NCBI GenBank assembly: GCA_039527025.1
Contig: BAAAJN010000001.1
Span: 248,001 to 312,000, forward strand
Length of the DNA: 64,000 nucleotides
Direction of reading: 5' to 3'
Source: Microlunatus lacustris
GTDB taxonomy: Bacteria; Actinomycetota; Actinomycetes; Propionibacteriales; Propionibacteriaceae
Positions 14,779-22,869 of this stretch are shown piece by piece. The position numbers and the translations under genes were made by a program. The notes under the pieces were generated by a model. It saw only the letters and a list, made by a program, of their open reading frames with translations, had not been told where the DNA came from and ran no database searches. Every line of letters begins with the position of its first letter. Positions within the stretch are counted from its first letter, which is position 1.

Positions 14779-16140
14779 TCAGCCAGTGGTCAGCAGGTCG
14801 GCCAGCACCGCCGCGCCCCAGAGCAGCGACGCCACCGGCACCCGCTCGTCGACCCCGTGCACCCCGGCCGCGCGTCGGCCGTCCGGGTCCTCGCCGAGCG
14901 GGGCGAACCCGTAGCAGTGCAGCCCCAGCCGGGCGAAGGCCTTGGCGTCGGTGCCGCCGGCCATGCAGGTGGGGACGACGACGGCGGCCGGGTCGGCGCG
15001 CAGCACGGCCGCCCGGATGGCGGCGAACCAGGGGCCGTCCACCGGTGCCTCGACGGGTCGCTGGAACGAGGTGAAGGTGTGCTCGACGCCGTCCCCGAGC
15101 AGGCCGGGCAGGGCGGCCAGCAGGGCGTCGTCGTAGCCGGGTGGGCAGCGGACGTCCACCTCCGCCGACGCCGAGCCAGGGATGACGTTGACCTTGTACC
15201 CGGCCTCGAGCACCGTCGGCGTCGACGAGGCGCGGCTGGTCCAGCGGGCCGGGTCGGCCGACTCGCCCAGCAGCTCCAGGGCGGCCTCCACGCCGGCGTC
15301 GCTGTCCAGGTCCACGGCGACGCCCAGGGCGTCGGCCAGCGTGCCCAGCTGCGCGCGGACCACCGGAGCCAGGTGCAGCGGCCAGCGGTGGTGGGCCAGC
15401 CGGTGCAGGGCGTCGAGCAGCACGACGACGGGGTTGTCGACCCCGGGGCGGGAGGCGTGCCCGGCGGTGCCGGTTGCCGTCAGCCGCAGGTGCATCGTGC
15501 CGCGCTCGCCGGCGGCGACCGGGTAGCAGCGGACTGCAGGCGCGGCCGGCTCGGCGCCGGCGGGTCGCAGCTCGCGGAACTCCCCGCCCGACTCCCCGAT
15601 CGCGGCGGCGGTCCCGGCGAACAGGTCGGGACGGGTGTCGACCAGCCACTCGGCGCCGTACTCACCGCGGTCCTCCTCGTCCGCCACGAAAGCGACCACC
15701 ACGTCGCGGCGGGGCCGGGTCCCGGTGCGGCCCCAGTGCAGCAGCGTGGCCAGGGTCATCGCGGCCATGTCCTTCATGTCCGACGCGCCCCGGCCCCAGA
15801 CGAAGCCGTCGGCCACCGCGCCCGCGAACGGGTCCACCGACCAGTCGGCCGGTTCGGCCGGGACCACGTCGAGGTGCGCGTGCACCACCAGGCCGGGGAG
15901 GGCGGCGTCCGTGCCCGGGACCCGCAGCACCACGTTGGCCCGCTCGGGCGCGTCCGGCCGGGCCAGCAGCAGGGGCGCGAACCCGACGGCCCGCAGCTGA
16001 CCGACGACCCACCGGGCCAGCGGGGCCTCGCCGCGGCTCCGACCGCGACCCCAGTTGGTGGTGTCGAAGCCGATCATCGTCCGCAGCAGCGCCACGACCT
16101 CCGGCTGGTCGGACGGCACGGGCGGCGACGGCTCGGTCAC
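14779..16140 (-). CDS. M20/M25/M40 family metallo-hydrolase (ArgE/DapE/carboxypeptidase type)
   Basis: A 453-residue cytosolic zinc amidohydrolase. Metal-site motifs are HAHLDVVPAEPADW (His, Asp), GRGASDMKDM (bridging Asp), VADEEDRGEYGAEW (catalytic Glu pair) and a final GGTDAKAFARLG with the last ligand. A dimerisation lid domain is present at about residues 195-310. Enzymes of this type cleave N-acyl amino acids or C-terminal residues of peptides. Its divergent position next to an oligopeptide ABC transporter fits intracellular peptide breakdown, but that is context only. The GTG at 16140 has GAGG 6 nt upstream. A longer frame from 16206 would add a Leu-rich, less GC-biased stretch and was not chosen. 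Confidence 0.85.
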   Translation of the reverse strand: MTEPSPPVPSDQPEVVALLRTMIGFDTTNWGRGRSRGEAPLARWVVGQLRAVGFAPLLLARPDAPERANVVLRVPGTDAALPGLVVHAHLDVVPAEPADWSVDPFAGAVADGFVWGRGASDMKDMAAMTLATLLHWGRTGTRPRRDVVVAFVADEEDRGEYGAEWLVDTRPDLFAGTAAAIGESGGEFRELRPAGAEPAAPAVRCYPVAAGERGTMHLRLTATGTAGHASRPGVDNPVVVLLDALHRLAHHRWPLHLAPVVRAQLGTLADALGVAVDLDSDAGVEAALELLGESADPARWTSRASSTPTVLEAGYKVNVIPGSASAEVDVRCPPGYDDALLAALPGLLGDGVEHTFTSFQRPVEAPVDGPWFAAIRAAVLRADPAAVVVPTCMAGGTDAKAFARLGLHCYGFAPLGEDPDGRRAAGVHGVDERVPVASLLWGAAVLADLLTTG

Positions 16141-16320
16141 GCGGTACCTCAGTTCGGTGAAGAGCAGGCGGATGAAATCGATACGTAACAGAAGAACGTC
16201 CAGCATGACCGACCGCGTGATCGGGAGTCGAGGCGCGATCGCGTGTCGATGTGCCGATCATGCTTCCTTTCCACGCTTGCGTGTGCGAGGGTCGGACGCA
16301 GTTCCGGTGGGCGAGATCTC

Positions 16321-16336
16321 GATGCGCTGACGCATC
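16321..16336. promoter_or_regulatory. Inverted repeat in the divergent region upstream of the peptide ABC operon
   Basis: GATGCG-CTGA-CGCATC is a perfect 6-bp inverted repeat, 75 bp before the binding-protein ATG. It is followed by CAGTGACGTATC, which partly repeats it. It could be an operator for the operon or for the divergent M20 gene. The 270-bp intergenic region (16141-16410) is noticeably less GC-rich and shows no gene. Confidence 0.35.
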
Positions 16337-16410
16337 AGTGACGTATCTCTGCCGGACGCCGGGGCAGGTCGTGCGGTCCACCGGGTCGCACCGCGACGCG
16401 AGGGGCGCAC

Positions 16411-18243
16411 ATGGTCGATCGGACACCACCGGGACGCGGACGCCGGAGCGTGCTGCGACGGATCGCGGGGGCGACGCTGGCGCTGGCCCTGCCGCTGGGC
16501 TTGTCGGTGGTGGCGCCTCCGGCGGCGGCCGCCGCGGAGGGCGACCTCAAGGTCGCGCTGACCAGCGACATCGACACGCTGAACCCGTTCCTGGCCATCC
16601 TCGCCTCGAGCACGAACATCCTGCGCTTCCAGTACGAGAGCCTCGTGCAGTACGGCACCAACAACGAGGTGGTGCCCGGGCTGGCGTCGGAGTGGCAGAC
16701 CTCGCCCGACGGCAAGACCTGGACGTTCACCATCCCCGCGGACCGGAAGTGGTCCGACGGCGAGGCGCTGACGGCCGAGGACGCCGTCTGGACCTTCGAC
16801 GCGGTGAAGAACGAGGAGGCGCTGCAGCAGGCCAACGGCGGGCTCGTCACCAACGTCGCCGAGGTCACCGCGACCGACCCGCAGACCCTGGTGATGACGC
16901 TGAACTCAGCCCAGGCCGCCAACCCCGGCGCCGAGCTGCCGATCGTGCCCGAGCACGTCTGGGCCGACGTCGACGCCGCGACCTACGAGAACGACACCGA
17001 CACCGTCGGCTCCGGGCCGTTCACGATCACGTCGTACGCGCAGAGCCAGAGCGTCGAGCTCGAGGCCAACCCCAACTTCTGGCGGGGCGCACCCGAGATC
17101 AGCGGGCTCACCTACGTCAGCTACAAGAGCACCGACGCGGCCGTGCAGGCGCTGCGGACCGGTGAGGTCGACGTGGTCAGCGGCCTGACCCCGGCCCAGT
17201 TCCAGTCGTTGGAGGGTCAGCAGGGCATCACCACCAACTCCGGGGCGGGTCGGCGCTACCAGGCGATGGCCATCAACCCGGGGGCGGTGGACGCCGACGG
17301 CAAGCCGCTCGGCAACGGCAACCCGGCACTCAAGGACGAGGTGCTCCGCGAGGCGATCATCACCGCCATCGACAACCAGACCCTGCTGGACCGGGTGCTG
17401 CAGGGCCTCGGCAAGCCGGGCCAGACCGAGGTGCCGAGCGTCTACCCGGCCTACTTCGGCTTCGCCCCCGGAGCCACCCAGCGCCCCTTCGACCCGGCCA
17501 AGGCCAACCAGATGCTCGACGAGGCCGGCTACACCAAGGGCGCTGACGGGGTCCGCACCGACAAGTCGGGCAAGCCGTTGGAGCTGCGGCTGATGGGCCG
17601 CAACACCGACCCGACGCACCAGCAGCTGGCCGAGTTCATCCAGCCCTGGCTGCGCGACATCGGCATCGCCGTCGAGGTCTCCATGGTCACGCCGAACCAG
17701 GTGAACGACGACTCCACGCTGGGCCGGTACGACCTGTACTTCACCGGCTGGGGCATCGGCCCCGACCCCGACTTCCAGCTCTCGATCAACCGCTGCGACA
17801 GCCGGCCGAACGCCGACGGCTCGGGCTCGACGAGTGAGTCCAACTGGTGCGACCCGGCCTTCGACGAGCTGTACGACGCGCAGCACGCCGAGCTCGACCC
17901 GGCCAAGCGCGCCGAGCTGGTCAAGCAGGCCTTCACGATGATCCACGAGGCCGCCGTCAACAACGTCTTCTACTACGCCGACAGCCTGGAGGCCTACCGC
18001 AGCGACCGCTTCGCCGGGTTCACCAAGCAGCCTGAGGAGGGCGGCGTGATCACCGGTCAGAACGGCTACTGGGGCTTCTACGACGCGGCGCCGGTGACCG
18101 CATCGGACACCGACGCCGACGGCGGCGCGTCCGAGGGGCTGCCCGGCTGGGTGCTGCCGGTCGGGATCGGGGTCGTCGTGCTGGCCGCGCTGGGCGTGGT
18201 GCTCGGCCTGCGACGCCGCTCCACTGCCGCCGACCGTGAGTGA
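16411..18243 (+). CDS. Oligopeptide ABC transporter substrate-binding protein (SBP family 5)
   Basis: A 610-residue extracytoplasmic solute receptor. A twin-Arg-like N-terminus (RGRRSVLRRIAGATLALALPLGLSV) and AxA-type cleavage before AEGDLKVAL are followed by the family-5 signature DIDTLNPFLA...YESLVQYG and WTFTIPADRKWSDGEALTAEDAVW. Unusually for a Gram-positive binding protein there is no lipobox. Instead a C-terminal membrane helix (GWVLPVGIGVVVLAALGVVLGL) with an Arg-rich end anchors it. It heads an operon with two permeases, a fused ATPase, an LD-carboxypeptidase and a SIS protein, all overlapping or within 3 bp. AGGGG 6 nt upstream supports the start. Substrates are inferred to be short peptides, possibly muropeptides. 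Confidence 0.92.
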   Translation: MVDRTPPGRGRRSVLRRIAGATLALALPLGLSVVAPPAAAAAEGDLKVALTSDIDTLNPFLAILASSTNILRFQYESLVQYGTNNEVVPGLASEWQTSPDGKTWTFTIPADRKWSDGEALTAEDAVWTFDAVKNEEALQQANGGLVTNVAEVTATDPQTLVMTLNSAQAANPGAELPIVPEHVWADVDAATYENDTDTVGSGPFTITSYAQSQSVELEANPNFWRGAPEISGLTYVSYKSTDAAVQALRTGEVDVVSGLTPAQFQSLEGQQGITTNSGAGRRYQAMAINPGAVDADGKPLGNGNPALKDEVLREAIITAIDNQTLLDRVLQGLGKPGQTEVPSVYPAYFGFAPGATQRPFDPAKANQMLDEAGYTKGADGVRTDKSGKPLELRLMGRNTDPTHQQLAEFIQPWLRDIGIAVEVSMVTPNQVNDDSTLGRYDLYFTGWGIGPDPDFQLSINRCDSRPNADGSGSTSESNWCDPAFDELYDAQHAELDPAKRAELVKQAFTMIHEAAVNNVFYYADSLEAYRSDRFAGFTKQPEEGGVITGQNGYWGFYDAAPVTASDTDADGGASEGLPGWVLPVGIGVVVLAALGVVLGLRRRSTAADRE

Positions 18244-18246
18244 CGC

Positions 18247-19293
18247 GTGACCCTGCCCATCGCTGGATCACGCAGCGCTGATGAGGCGTTGGTCGACGAC
18301 CAGGAGGTGCCGGCTGGCTCGACGCTGGGCCGCTACCTCCTGCTCAAGGCGGGCGCGGCGCTGGTCAGCCTGGGCATGGTCGTGGTGCTGGGCTTCTTCT
18401 CCTTCCGGATCCTGCCCGGCTCCGACCCGGCCATCAACCTGACGCGCGGCCGACGGGTGAGCGCGGAGGAGGTGGAGCGGCTGCGGGTGCAGTTCGGCCT
18501 CGACCAGCCGTTGCCGCTGCAGTTCCTGCGCTACGTCCGGGACCTGCTCACCGGTGACCTCGGTTACTCCTACGTCTACAACCAACCGGTCGCGGGGCTG
18601 ATCCTCGACAGGCTGGTGCCCACGCTGCTGCTCACCGGCACCGCCGCGGTGATCTCCATCGTGCTCGGCCTGTGGCTGGGCCAGCGCGCGGCCTGGAAGC
18701 GGGGCAGCTGGTTCGACAAGGTGCAGACCGGACTGGCACTGACCTTCTGGTCGGTGCCGACGTTCTGGCTGGGCCTGCTGCTGCTCCTGGTGTTCGCCGG
18801 CGGGCTGCGGCTGTTCGCGGCCGGCGGGATGACGTCGCCGGGCAGCGATGCGACCGGGTTCGCCCTGGTGCTGGACGTGGCCTGGCACATGGTGCTGCCG
18901 GTGCTGACCATCGTCGCCGTGGTCTACGCCCAGTACCTGATGGTGATGCGTGCCTCGGTGCTGGAGGAGATGACGGCCGACTACCTCACCACCGCCCGCG
19001 CCAAGGGCCTGACCGAGGACAAGGTCCGGACCCGGCACGCCGTGCCCAACGCGCTGCTGCCCACCGTCACCCTGGTGTTCCTCACCCTCGGCGGCCTGGT
19101 CGGCGGGGCGGTGACCGTGGAGACGGTGTTCTCCTGGCCCGGACTCGGCTACCTGACCTTCCAGGGCCTCAGCGCCCCCGACCTGCCGCTGCTGCAGGGC
19201 ACCTTCGTCGTCTTCTCCTCGATCGTCATCGCCATGAACTTCGTGGCCGACCTGGTCTACCGGGTCCTCGACCCGCGGCTGAAGGCGGCATGA
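18247..19293 (+). CDS. ABC transporter permease, DppB/OppB type
   Basis: A 348-residue inner-membrane subunit of the peptide importer, with about six membrane helices. It starts LGRYLLLKAGAALVSLGMVVVLG and has the DppB hallmark of a first periplasmic loop (GSDPAINLTRGRRVSAEEVERLR...FGLDQPLPLQFLRYV). The EAA-type ATPase-contact loop is near DYLTTARAKGLTEDKVRTRHAVPNALLP. It begins at GTG three bases after the binding-protein stop, and its end overlaps the next gene (ATGA). Permease-pair function is well supported by neighbours. Confidence 0.93.
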   Translation: MTLPIAGSRSADEALVDDQEVPAGSTLGRYLLLKAGAALVSLGMVVVLGFFSFRILPGSDPAINLTRGRRVSAEEVERLRVQFGLDQPLPLQFLRYVRDLLTGDLGYSYVYNQPVAGLILDRLVPTLLLTGTAAVISIVLGLWLGQRAAWKRGSWFDKVQTGLALTFWSVPTFWLGLLLLLVFAGGLRLFAAGGMTSPGSDATGFALVLDVAWHMVLPVLTIVAVVYAQYLMVMRASVLEEMTADYLTTARAKGLTEDKVRTRHAVPNALLPTVTLVFLTLGGLVGGAVTVETVFSWPGLGYLTFQGLSAPDLPLLQGTFVVFSSIVIAMNFVADLVYRVLDPRLKAA

Positions 19294-20195
19294 GCGCGCC
19301 GACGCCCGTGCGGGCCCGCAGCGCAGCCGCCGCCCGCCGCCGAGCCCAGACCGCCGAGGTGCTGCGCGAGTTCGCGGCCAACCGCTCCGGGGTGGTCGGG
19401 CTGGTGCTGCTGCTCGCGGTGGTCGTGCTGGCCGTGCTCACCCCCGTGCTGATCCCGATCGAGACCCTCGACGTCACCCGGCTGACCGCCGCCCAGAACG
19501 AGCCGCCCTCAGGCACGCACTGGCTGGGCACCGACCCGGCCGGGCGCGACGTCGTCGCCCTGCTGCTCTGGGGCTCCCGGATCTCGCTGCTCGTGGGCTT
19601 CGCCGCCACCGCGGTGTCCATGGTGATCGGCACGGTCGTGGGGATGGCGGCCGGTCACTTCACCGGCTGGGCGCAGGCGGTGATCATGCGGGTGATCGAC
19701 TTCTTCCTCGTCATCCCCGGCCTGGTGCTGGCCATCGTGCTGTCCTCGGTGCTGAGCCGGGGCGTGTGGACGATCATCATCGCCATCGGCGTCACCAGCT
19801 GGGCGGCCACCGCCCGCATCGTCCGCTCGCAGACGCTGAGCATCGAGGCCCGCGACTACATCGAGCGCTCCCGGGCGCTCGGCGCCGGCGACGTGCACAT
19901 CCTGGTCCGGCACGTGCTGCCCGCCGTGCTGCCGCTGGTGCTGGCCAACACCACGCTGACGGTGGGCTCCGCGGTGATCGCGGAGTCGACGCTGTCCTTC
20001 CTCGGGCTCGGCGACCCGACGACCATCTCCTGGGGCTCCATGCTCAAGACCGCCTTGGACACCGGGGCCGCGACGGCCGGGTTCTGGTGGTTCGTGCTGC
20101 CGCCGGGGCTGGCCATCGTCGTCGTCGTGCTGTCGTTCACCCTCGTCGGCCGGGCCCTGGAAGCCGTCGTCAACCCCACCCTGCGAGGTCGCTGA
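19290..20195 (+). CDS. ABC transporter permease, DppC/OppC type
   Basis: A 301-residue second permease of the peptide importer. An N-terminal cytoplasmic stretch and helix (NRSGVVGLVLLLAVVVLAVLTPVLI) are followed by the OppC-N loop with HWLGTDPAGRDVVALLLWGSRISL. The BPD_transp_1 domain carries an EAA loop ARDYIERSRALGAGDVHILVRHVLP and the typical STLSFLGLGDPTTISWGSML. Its ATG overlaps the dppB-like stop, and its stop overlaps the ATPase start by one base (TGATG). Confidence 0.93.
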   Translation: MSAPTPVRARSAAAARRRAQTAEVLREFAANRSGVVGLVLLLAVVVLAVLTPVLIPIETLDVTRLTAAQNEPPSGTHWLGTDPAGRDVVALLLWGSRISLLVGFAATAVSMVIGTVVGMAAGHFTGWAQAVIMRVIDFFLVIPGLVLAIVLSSVLSRGVWTIIIAIGVTSWAATARIVRSQTLSIEARDYIERSRALGAGDVHILVRHVLPAVLPLVLANTTLTVGSAVIAESTLSFLGLGDPTTISWGSMLKTALDTGAATAGFWWFVLPPGLAIVVVVLSFTLVGRALEAVVNPTLRGR

Positions 20196-21925
20196 TGTGC
20201 CCGCCGTCCCCGCGCCCTGAGCCTGTCGAAGATCCACCCGCGCTGGCCTGGCGGGACGTGCGGATCTCCTACTCACCGCGGCTGGGGGACACCGAGCCGG
20301 TGGTCGCCGTCGACGGGGTCAGCCTGGCCGTGCCCCGGGGCGGCACCGTCGGCATCGCCGGTGAGTCCGGTTGCGGGAAGTCGACGCTGGCGCTCTCGGC
20401 GCTGCGTCTGCTGCCCCGGTCGGCGGAGGTGGAGGGTGCCGTCGAGATCGCCGGCGAGGACCTCGTCACCATGCGCTGGGGTCGGCTGCGCGCCGTCCGC
20501 TGGACCGAGGCGGCCATCGTCTTCCAGGGCGCCATGCACTCGCTCAACCCGGTCCGGCCGGTGGGCAAGCAGATCGCGGAGGCGCTGGAGGTGCACCGGA
20601 CCGGCGGTGCCGGGGACGACGCCGCGACGGCGGCCCGGGTCGCCGAGCTGCTGGCCCTGGTCGACCTGCCCGCGGGTCGGGCGAAGTCCTACCCGCACGA
20701 GCTGTCGGGCGGGCAGAAGCAGCGGGTGATGATCGCCATGGCCCTGGCCTGCGACCCCGACGTCATCGTCGCCGACGAGCCGACCACGGCGCTCGACGTC
20801 GTCGTCCAGGCGGCAGTGCTCGACGTGCTGTCCGGCCTGGTCCGCGACCGCGGTCTGACCCTGGTGATGATCAGCCACGACCTGGCCGTGCTCGCCGCGG
20901 TCTGCGAGCGGATCGTCGTCATGCGGCACGGCCGGATCGTGGAGGAGGGCCCGGCGCGGCAGGTGGTCGGCGACCCCCAGCACGAGCACACCCGCGAGCT
21001 GGCCGCCGCCTTCCCGGTGATCGGCGACCCGGCGTCACGGCTGCAGGTGGGCACCCGGGCGGCGGGCGAGCCCCGCGCGGTGAGCCGGTCGAACCGCCCT
21101 TCGACAAGCTCAGCGAGCGGCCCTTCGACGGGCTCGGAGAACGGGGCGAGCGCAGGGCCGCTGCTGGAGGTGGACGACCTCGTCGTCGACTTCCGCACCC
21201 GGGGGACCCGGGTCCGGGCCGTCGACCACGTCTCGATGAGCTGCGGGGCGGGGGAGATCGTCGCCCTGGTCGGTCAGTCGGGCTCGGGCAAGACCACGCT
21301 GGCCCGGACCATCCTCGGGCTGCAGCCCGCGACGGGCGGCGAGGTCCGCTACGCCGGCTCGCCGCTGCCGCGGGACCGCCCTGGGCTCAAGGCCTACCGG
21401 CGGAAGGTGCAGTTCGTGCTGCAGGACCCGAGCGCCTCGCTGAACCCCAAGCACAGCGTCTACGAGGCCGTCGCCGAAGGCATCCGCATCCACCGGCTGC
21501 CCGGCGACGAGGAGCAGCGGGTCCGGGCCGCCCTCACCCAGGCCGAGCTCACCCCGCCGGAGCGCTACCTGCGCGCCATCCCCCAGGAGCTGTCCGGCGG
21601 GCAGCGGCAGCGGGTCGTCATCGCCGGCGCGCTGGCCCTGGAGCCGGGCTTCCTCGTCGCCGACGAGCCGGTGGCCAGCCTGGACGCCTCGGTCCGCGGG
21701 GAGATCTTGGCCCTGCTGCTGCGGCTCAAGGACGACCCCGGGCTGGGCGCCCTGGTGATCACCCACGACCTCGGGCTGGCCTGGAACATCGCCGACCGGG
21801 TGCTGGTCATGCACCGTGGCCGGATCGTGGAGAGCGGGCCGGTCGAGCAGGTGCTGCTCGACCCGCAGCACGACTACACCCGCAGCCTGCTCGCCGTGGT
21901 GCCCTCGGAGCTGGGCCGGCAGTGA
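20195..21925 (+). CDS. Fused double ATP-binding protein of the peptide ABC transporter (DppD-DppF type)
   Basis: A 576-residue fusion of the two ATPases normally encoded separately. Domain 1 (about 15-270) has Walker A GESGCGKST, signature LSGGQKQR and Walker B VIVADEPTTALD. Domain 2 (about 325-570) has GQSGSGKTT, LSGGQRQR and FLVADEPVASLD. Each is followed by the H-loop (ISHDL, ITHDL). The linker (about 280-325) is Ser/Gly/Thr-rich and is encoded by the dispersed TTCGACAAGCTCAG repeat, as are residues 6-12 (RPEPVE). Two such repeat insertions in frame within one gene are unusual. Both ATP sites look intact. It overlaps the flanking genes by 1 and 4 nt. Confidence 0.93.
   Translation: MCPPSPRPEPVEDPPALAWRDVRISYSPRLGDTEPVVAVDGVSLAVPRGGTVGIAGESGCGKSTLALSALRLLPRSAEVEGAVEIAGEDLVTMRWGRLRAVRWTEAAIVFQGAMHSLNPVRPVGKQIAEALEVHRTGGAGDDAATAARVAELLALVDLPAGRAKSYPHELSGGQKQRVMIAMALACDPDVIVADEPTTALDVVVQAAVLDVLSGLVRDRGLTLVMISHDLAVLAAVCERIVVMRHGRIVEEGPARQVVGDPQHEHTRELAAAFPVIGDPASRLQVGTRAAGEPRAVSRSNRPSTSSASGPSTGSENGASAGPLLEVDDLVVDFRTRGTRVRAVDHVSMSCGAGEIVALVGQSGSGKTTLARTILGLQPATGGEVRYAGSPLPRDRPGLKAYRRKVQFVLQDPSASLNPKHSVYEAVAEGIRIHRLPGDEEQRVRAALTQAELTPPERYLRAIPQELSGGQRQRVVIAGALALEPGFLVADEPVASLDASVRGEILALLLRLKDDPGLGALVITHDLGLAWNIADRVLVMHRGRIVESGPVEQVLLDPQHDYTRSLLAVVPSELGRQ
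20212..20230. repeat. Dispersed repeat arm inside the ABC ATPase gene (N-terminal region)
   Basis: CGCCCTGAGCCTGTCGAAG is identical to the left arm of the 12910 palindrome plus the CGC before it. It is translated as part of the N-terminal tail before the first ATPase domain. Confidence 0.75.
21081..21137. repeat. Dispersed palindromic repeat encoding the ATPase linker
   Basis: TGAGCCGGTCGAA (21081-21093) is an imperfect inverted partner of CCCTTCGACAAGCTCAG (21097-21113). A second diverged copy, CCCTTCGACGGGCTCGG, lies at 21121-21137. All are in frame and make up the linker between the two ATPase domains. Confidence 0.75.
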
Positions 21926-22869
21926 GCGGTCGCGACGGGCTCGGCCCGCTGGCTCCCGGCGACCGGGTGGCGCTGGTCGCGCCCGCCGGCCCCACCCCGC
22001 CCGAGCAGCTCGCCCGGGCCGCGGCGCTGCTGCGCTGCTGGCGGCTGGAACCGGTCACCTACCCCGGAGTCCGGGCCGCCCACCCGCGGGCGGGCTACCT
22101 GGCGGCCGAGGACGCCCAGCGCGTCCGTGACCTCGAGGACGCCTGGTGCGACCCGTCGATCGCGGGGGTCTTCGCCCTCCGCGGTGGCTACGGCAGCGTC
22201 CGCGTCCTCGACCGGCTGGACGTCGACCGGATGCGTGCCGCTCGGCCCAAGCCGTTGTACGGCAGCTCCGACCTCACCGCGGTGCACGAGTGGCTGCGCG
22301 AGGAGCTCGGGGTGATGAGCTGGTTCACGCCGATGGTGGGCACCGCCTCGCTGCTCGACGACGCCGAGGCGACGGCTTCGCTCCGGGTCGCGGTGCTCGA
22401 GGGGCTGGAGGGCCGGCGCTGGTCGGCCCGCGCGGCGTCGGTGCTGGTGCCCGGCACCGCCACCGGCACCCTGATCGGTGGCAACACCTCGCTGCTGGCC
22501 ATGACGCTGGGTGCCCGGCGTCGGCGGCCGGTGGACAACACCGGCACCATCGCGCTGCTCGAGGACGTCACCGAGGAGACCTACCGGATCGACGGCTACC
22601 TCACCAGCCTGCTGCGGGCCGGCTGGTTCGACGGCGTGGTCGGCATCGCCCTGGGCAGCTGGCAGGCGTGCAGCCCGCTGGCCGAGATCGAGGCGCTGTG
22701 CCGCGAGCTGCTGGCCCCGCTGGGCGTGCCGATGGTGGCCGAGCTGGGCTTCGGGCACGGACCGGCCGCGCACAGCCTGCCGCTGGGCCGGCGCGGGACC
22801 CTCGTCGCCGAGCCCGGCCGGCCCCCCGAGCTGCTCATGGCCCCGCTGGGTCCGGCGGAGGCGGCGTGA
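21922..22869 (+). CDS. LD-carboxypeptidase (peptidase family S66, LdcA/MccF type)
   Basis: A 315-residue cytoplasmic serine peptidase. The family opening LAPGDRVALVAPAGPTP, the FALRGGYGSVRVLDRLD segment and the nucleophile Ser in LYGSSDLTAVH are all present. The Glu/His of the charge relay fall in LLEDVTEETYRIDG and the C-terminal FGHGPAAHSLPLG. LdcA removes the terminal D-Ala from murein tetrapeptides during cell-wall recycling, while MccF relatives cleave microcin-type adducts. Being cotranscribed with a peptide importer and a SIS-domain protein favours muropeptide recycling. The GTG start overlaps the ATPase stop by 4 nt. Confidence 0.9.
   Translation: MSGRDGLGPLAPGDRVALVAPAGPTPPEQLARAAALLRCWRLEPVTYPGVRAAHPRAGYLAAEDAQRVRDLEDAWCDPSIAGVFALRGGYGSVRVLDRLDVDRMRAARPKPLYGSSDLTAVHEWLREELGVMSWFTPMVGTASLLDDAEATASLRVAVLEGLEGRRWSARAASVLVPGTATGTLIGGNTSLLAMTLGARRRRPVDNTGTIALLEDVTEETYRIDGYLTSLLRAGWFDGVVGIALGSWQACSPLAEIEALCRELLAPLGVPMVAELGFGHGPAAHSLPLGRRGTLVAEPGRPPELLMAPLGPAEAA

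Noticed and set aside
18120..18240. Sortase-type LPxTG anchor in the binding protein (GLPGWVLP before a membrane helix)
   Set aside because: The motif lacks Thr-Gly and the charged tail follows a normal membrane helix; simple membrane anchoring is more likely.
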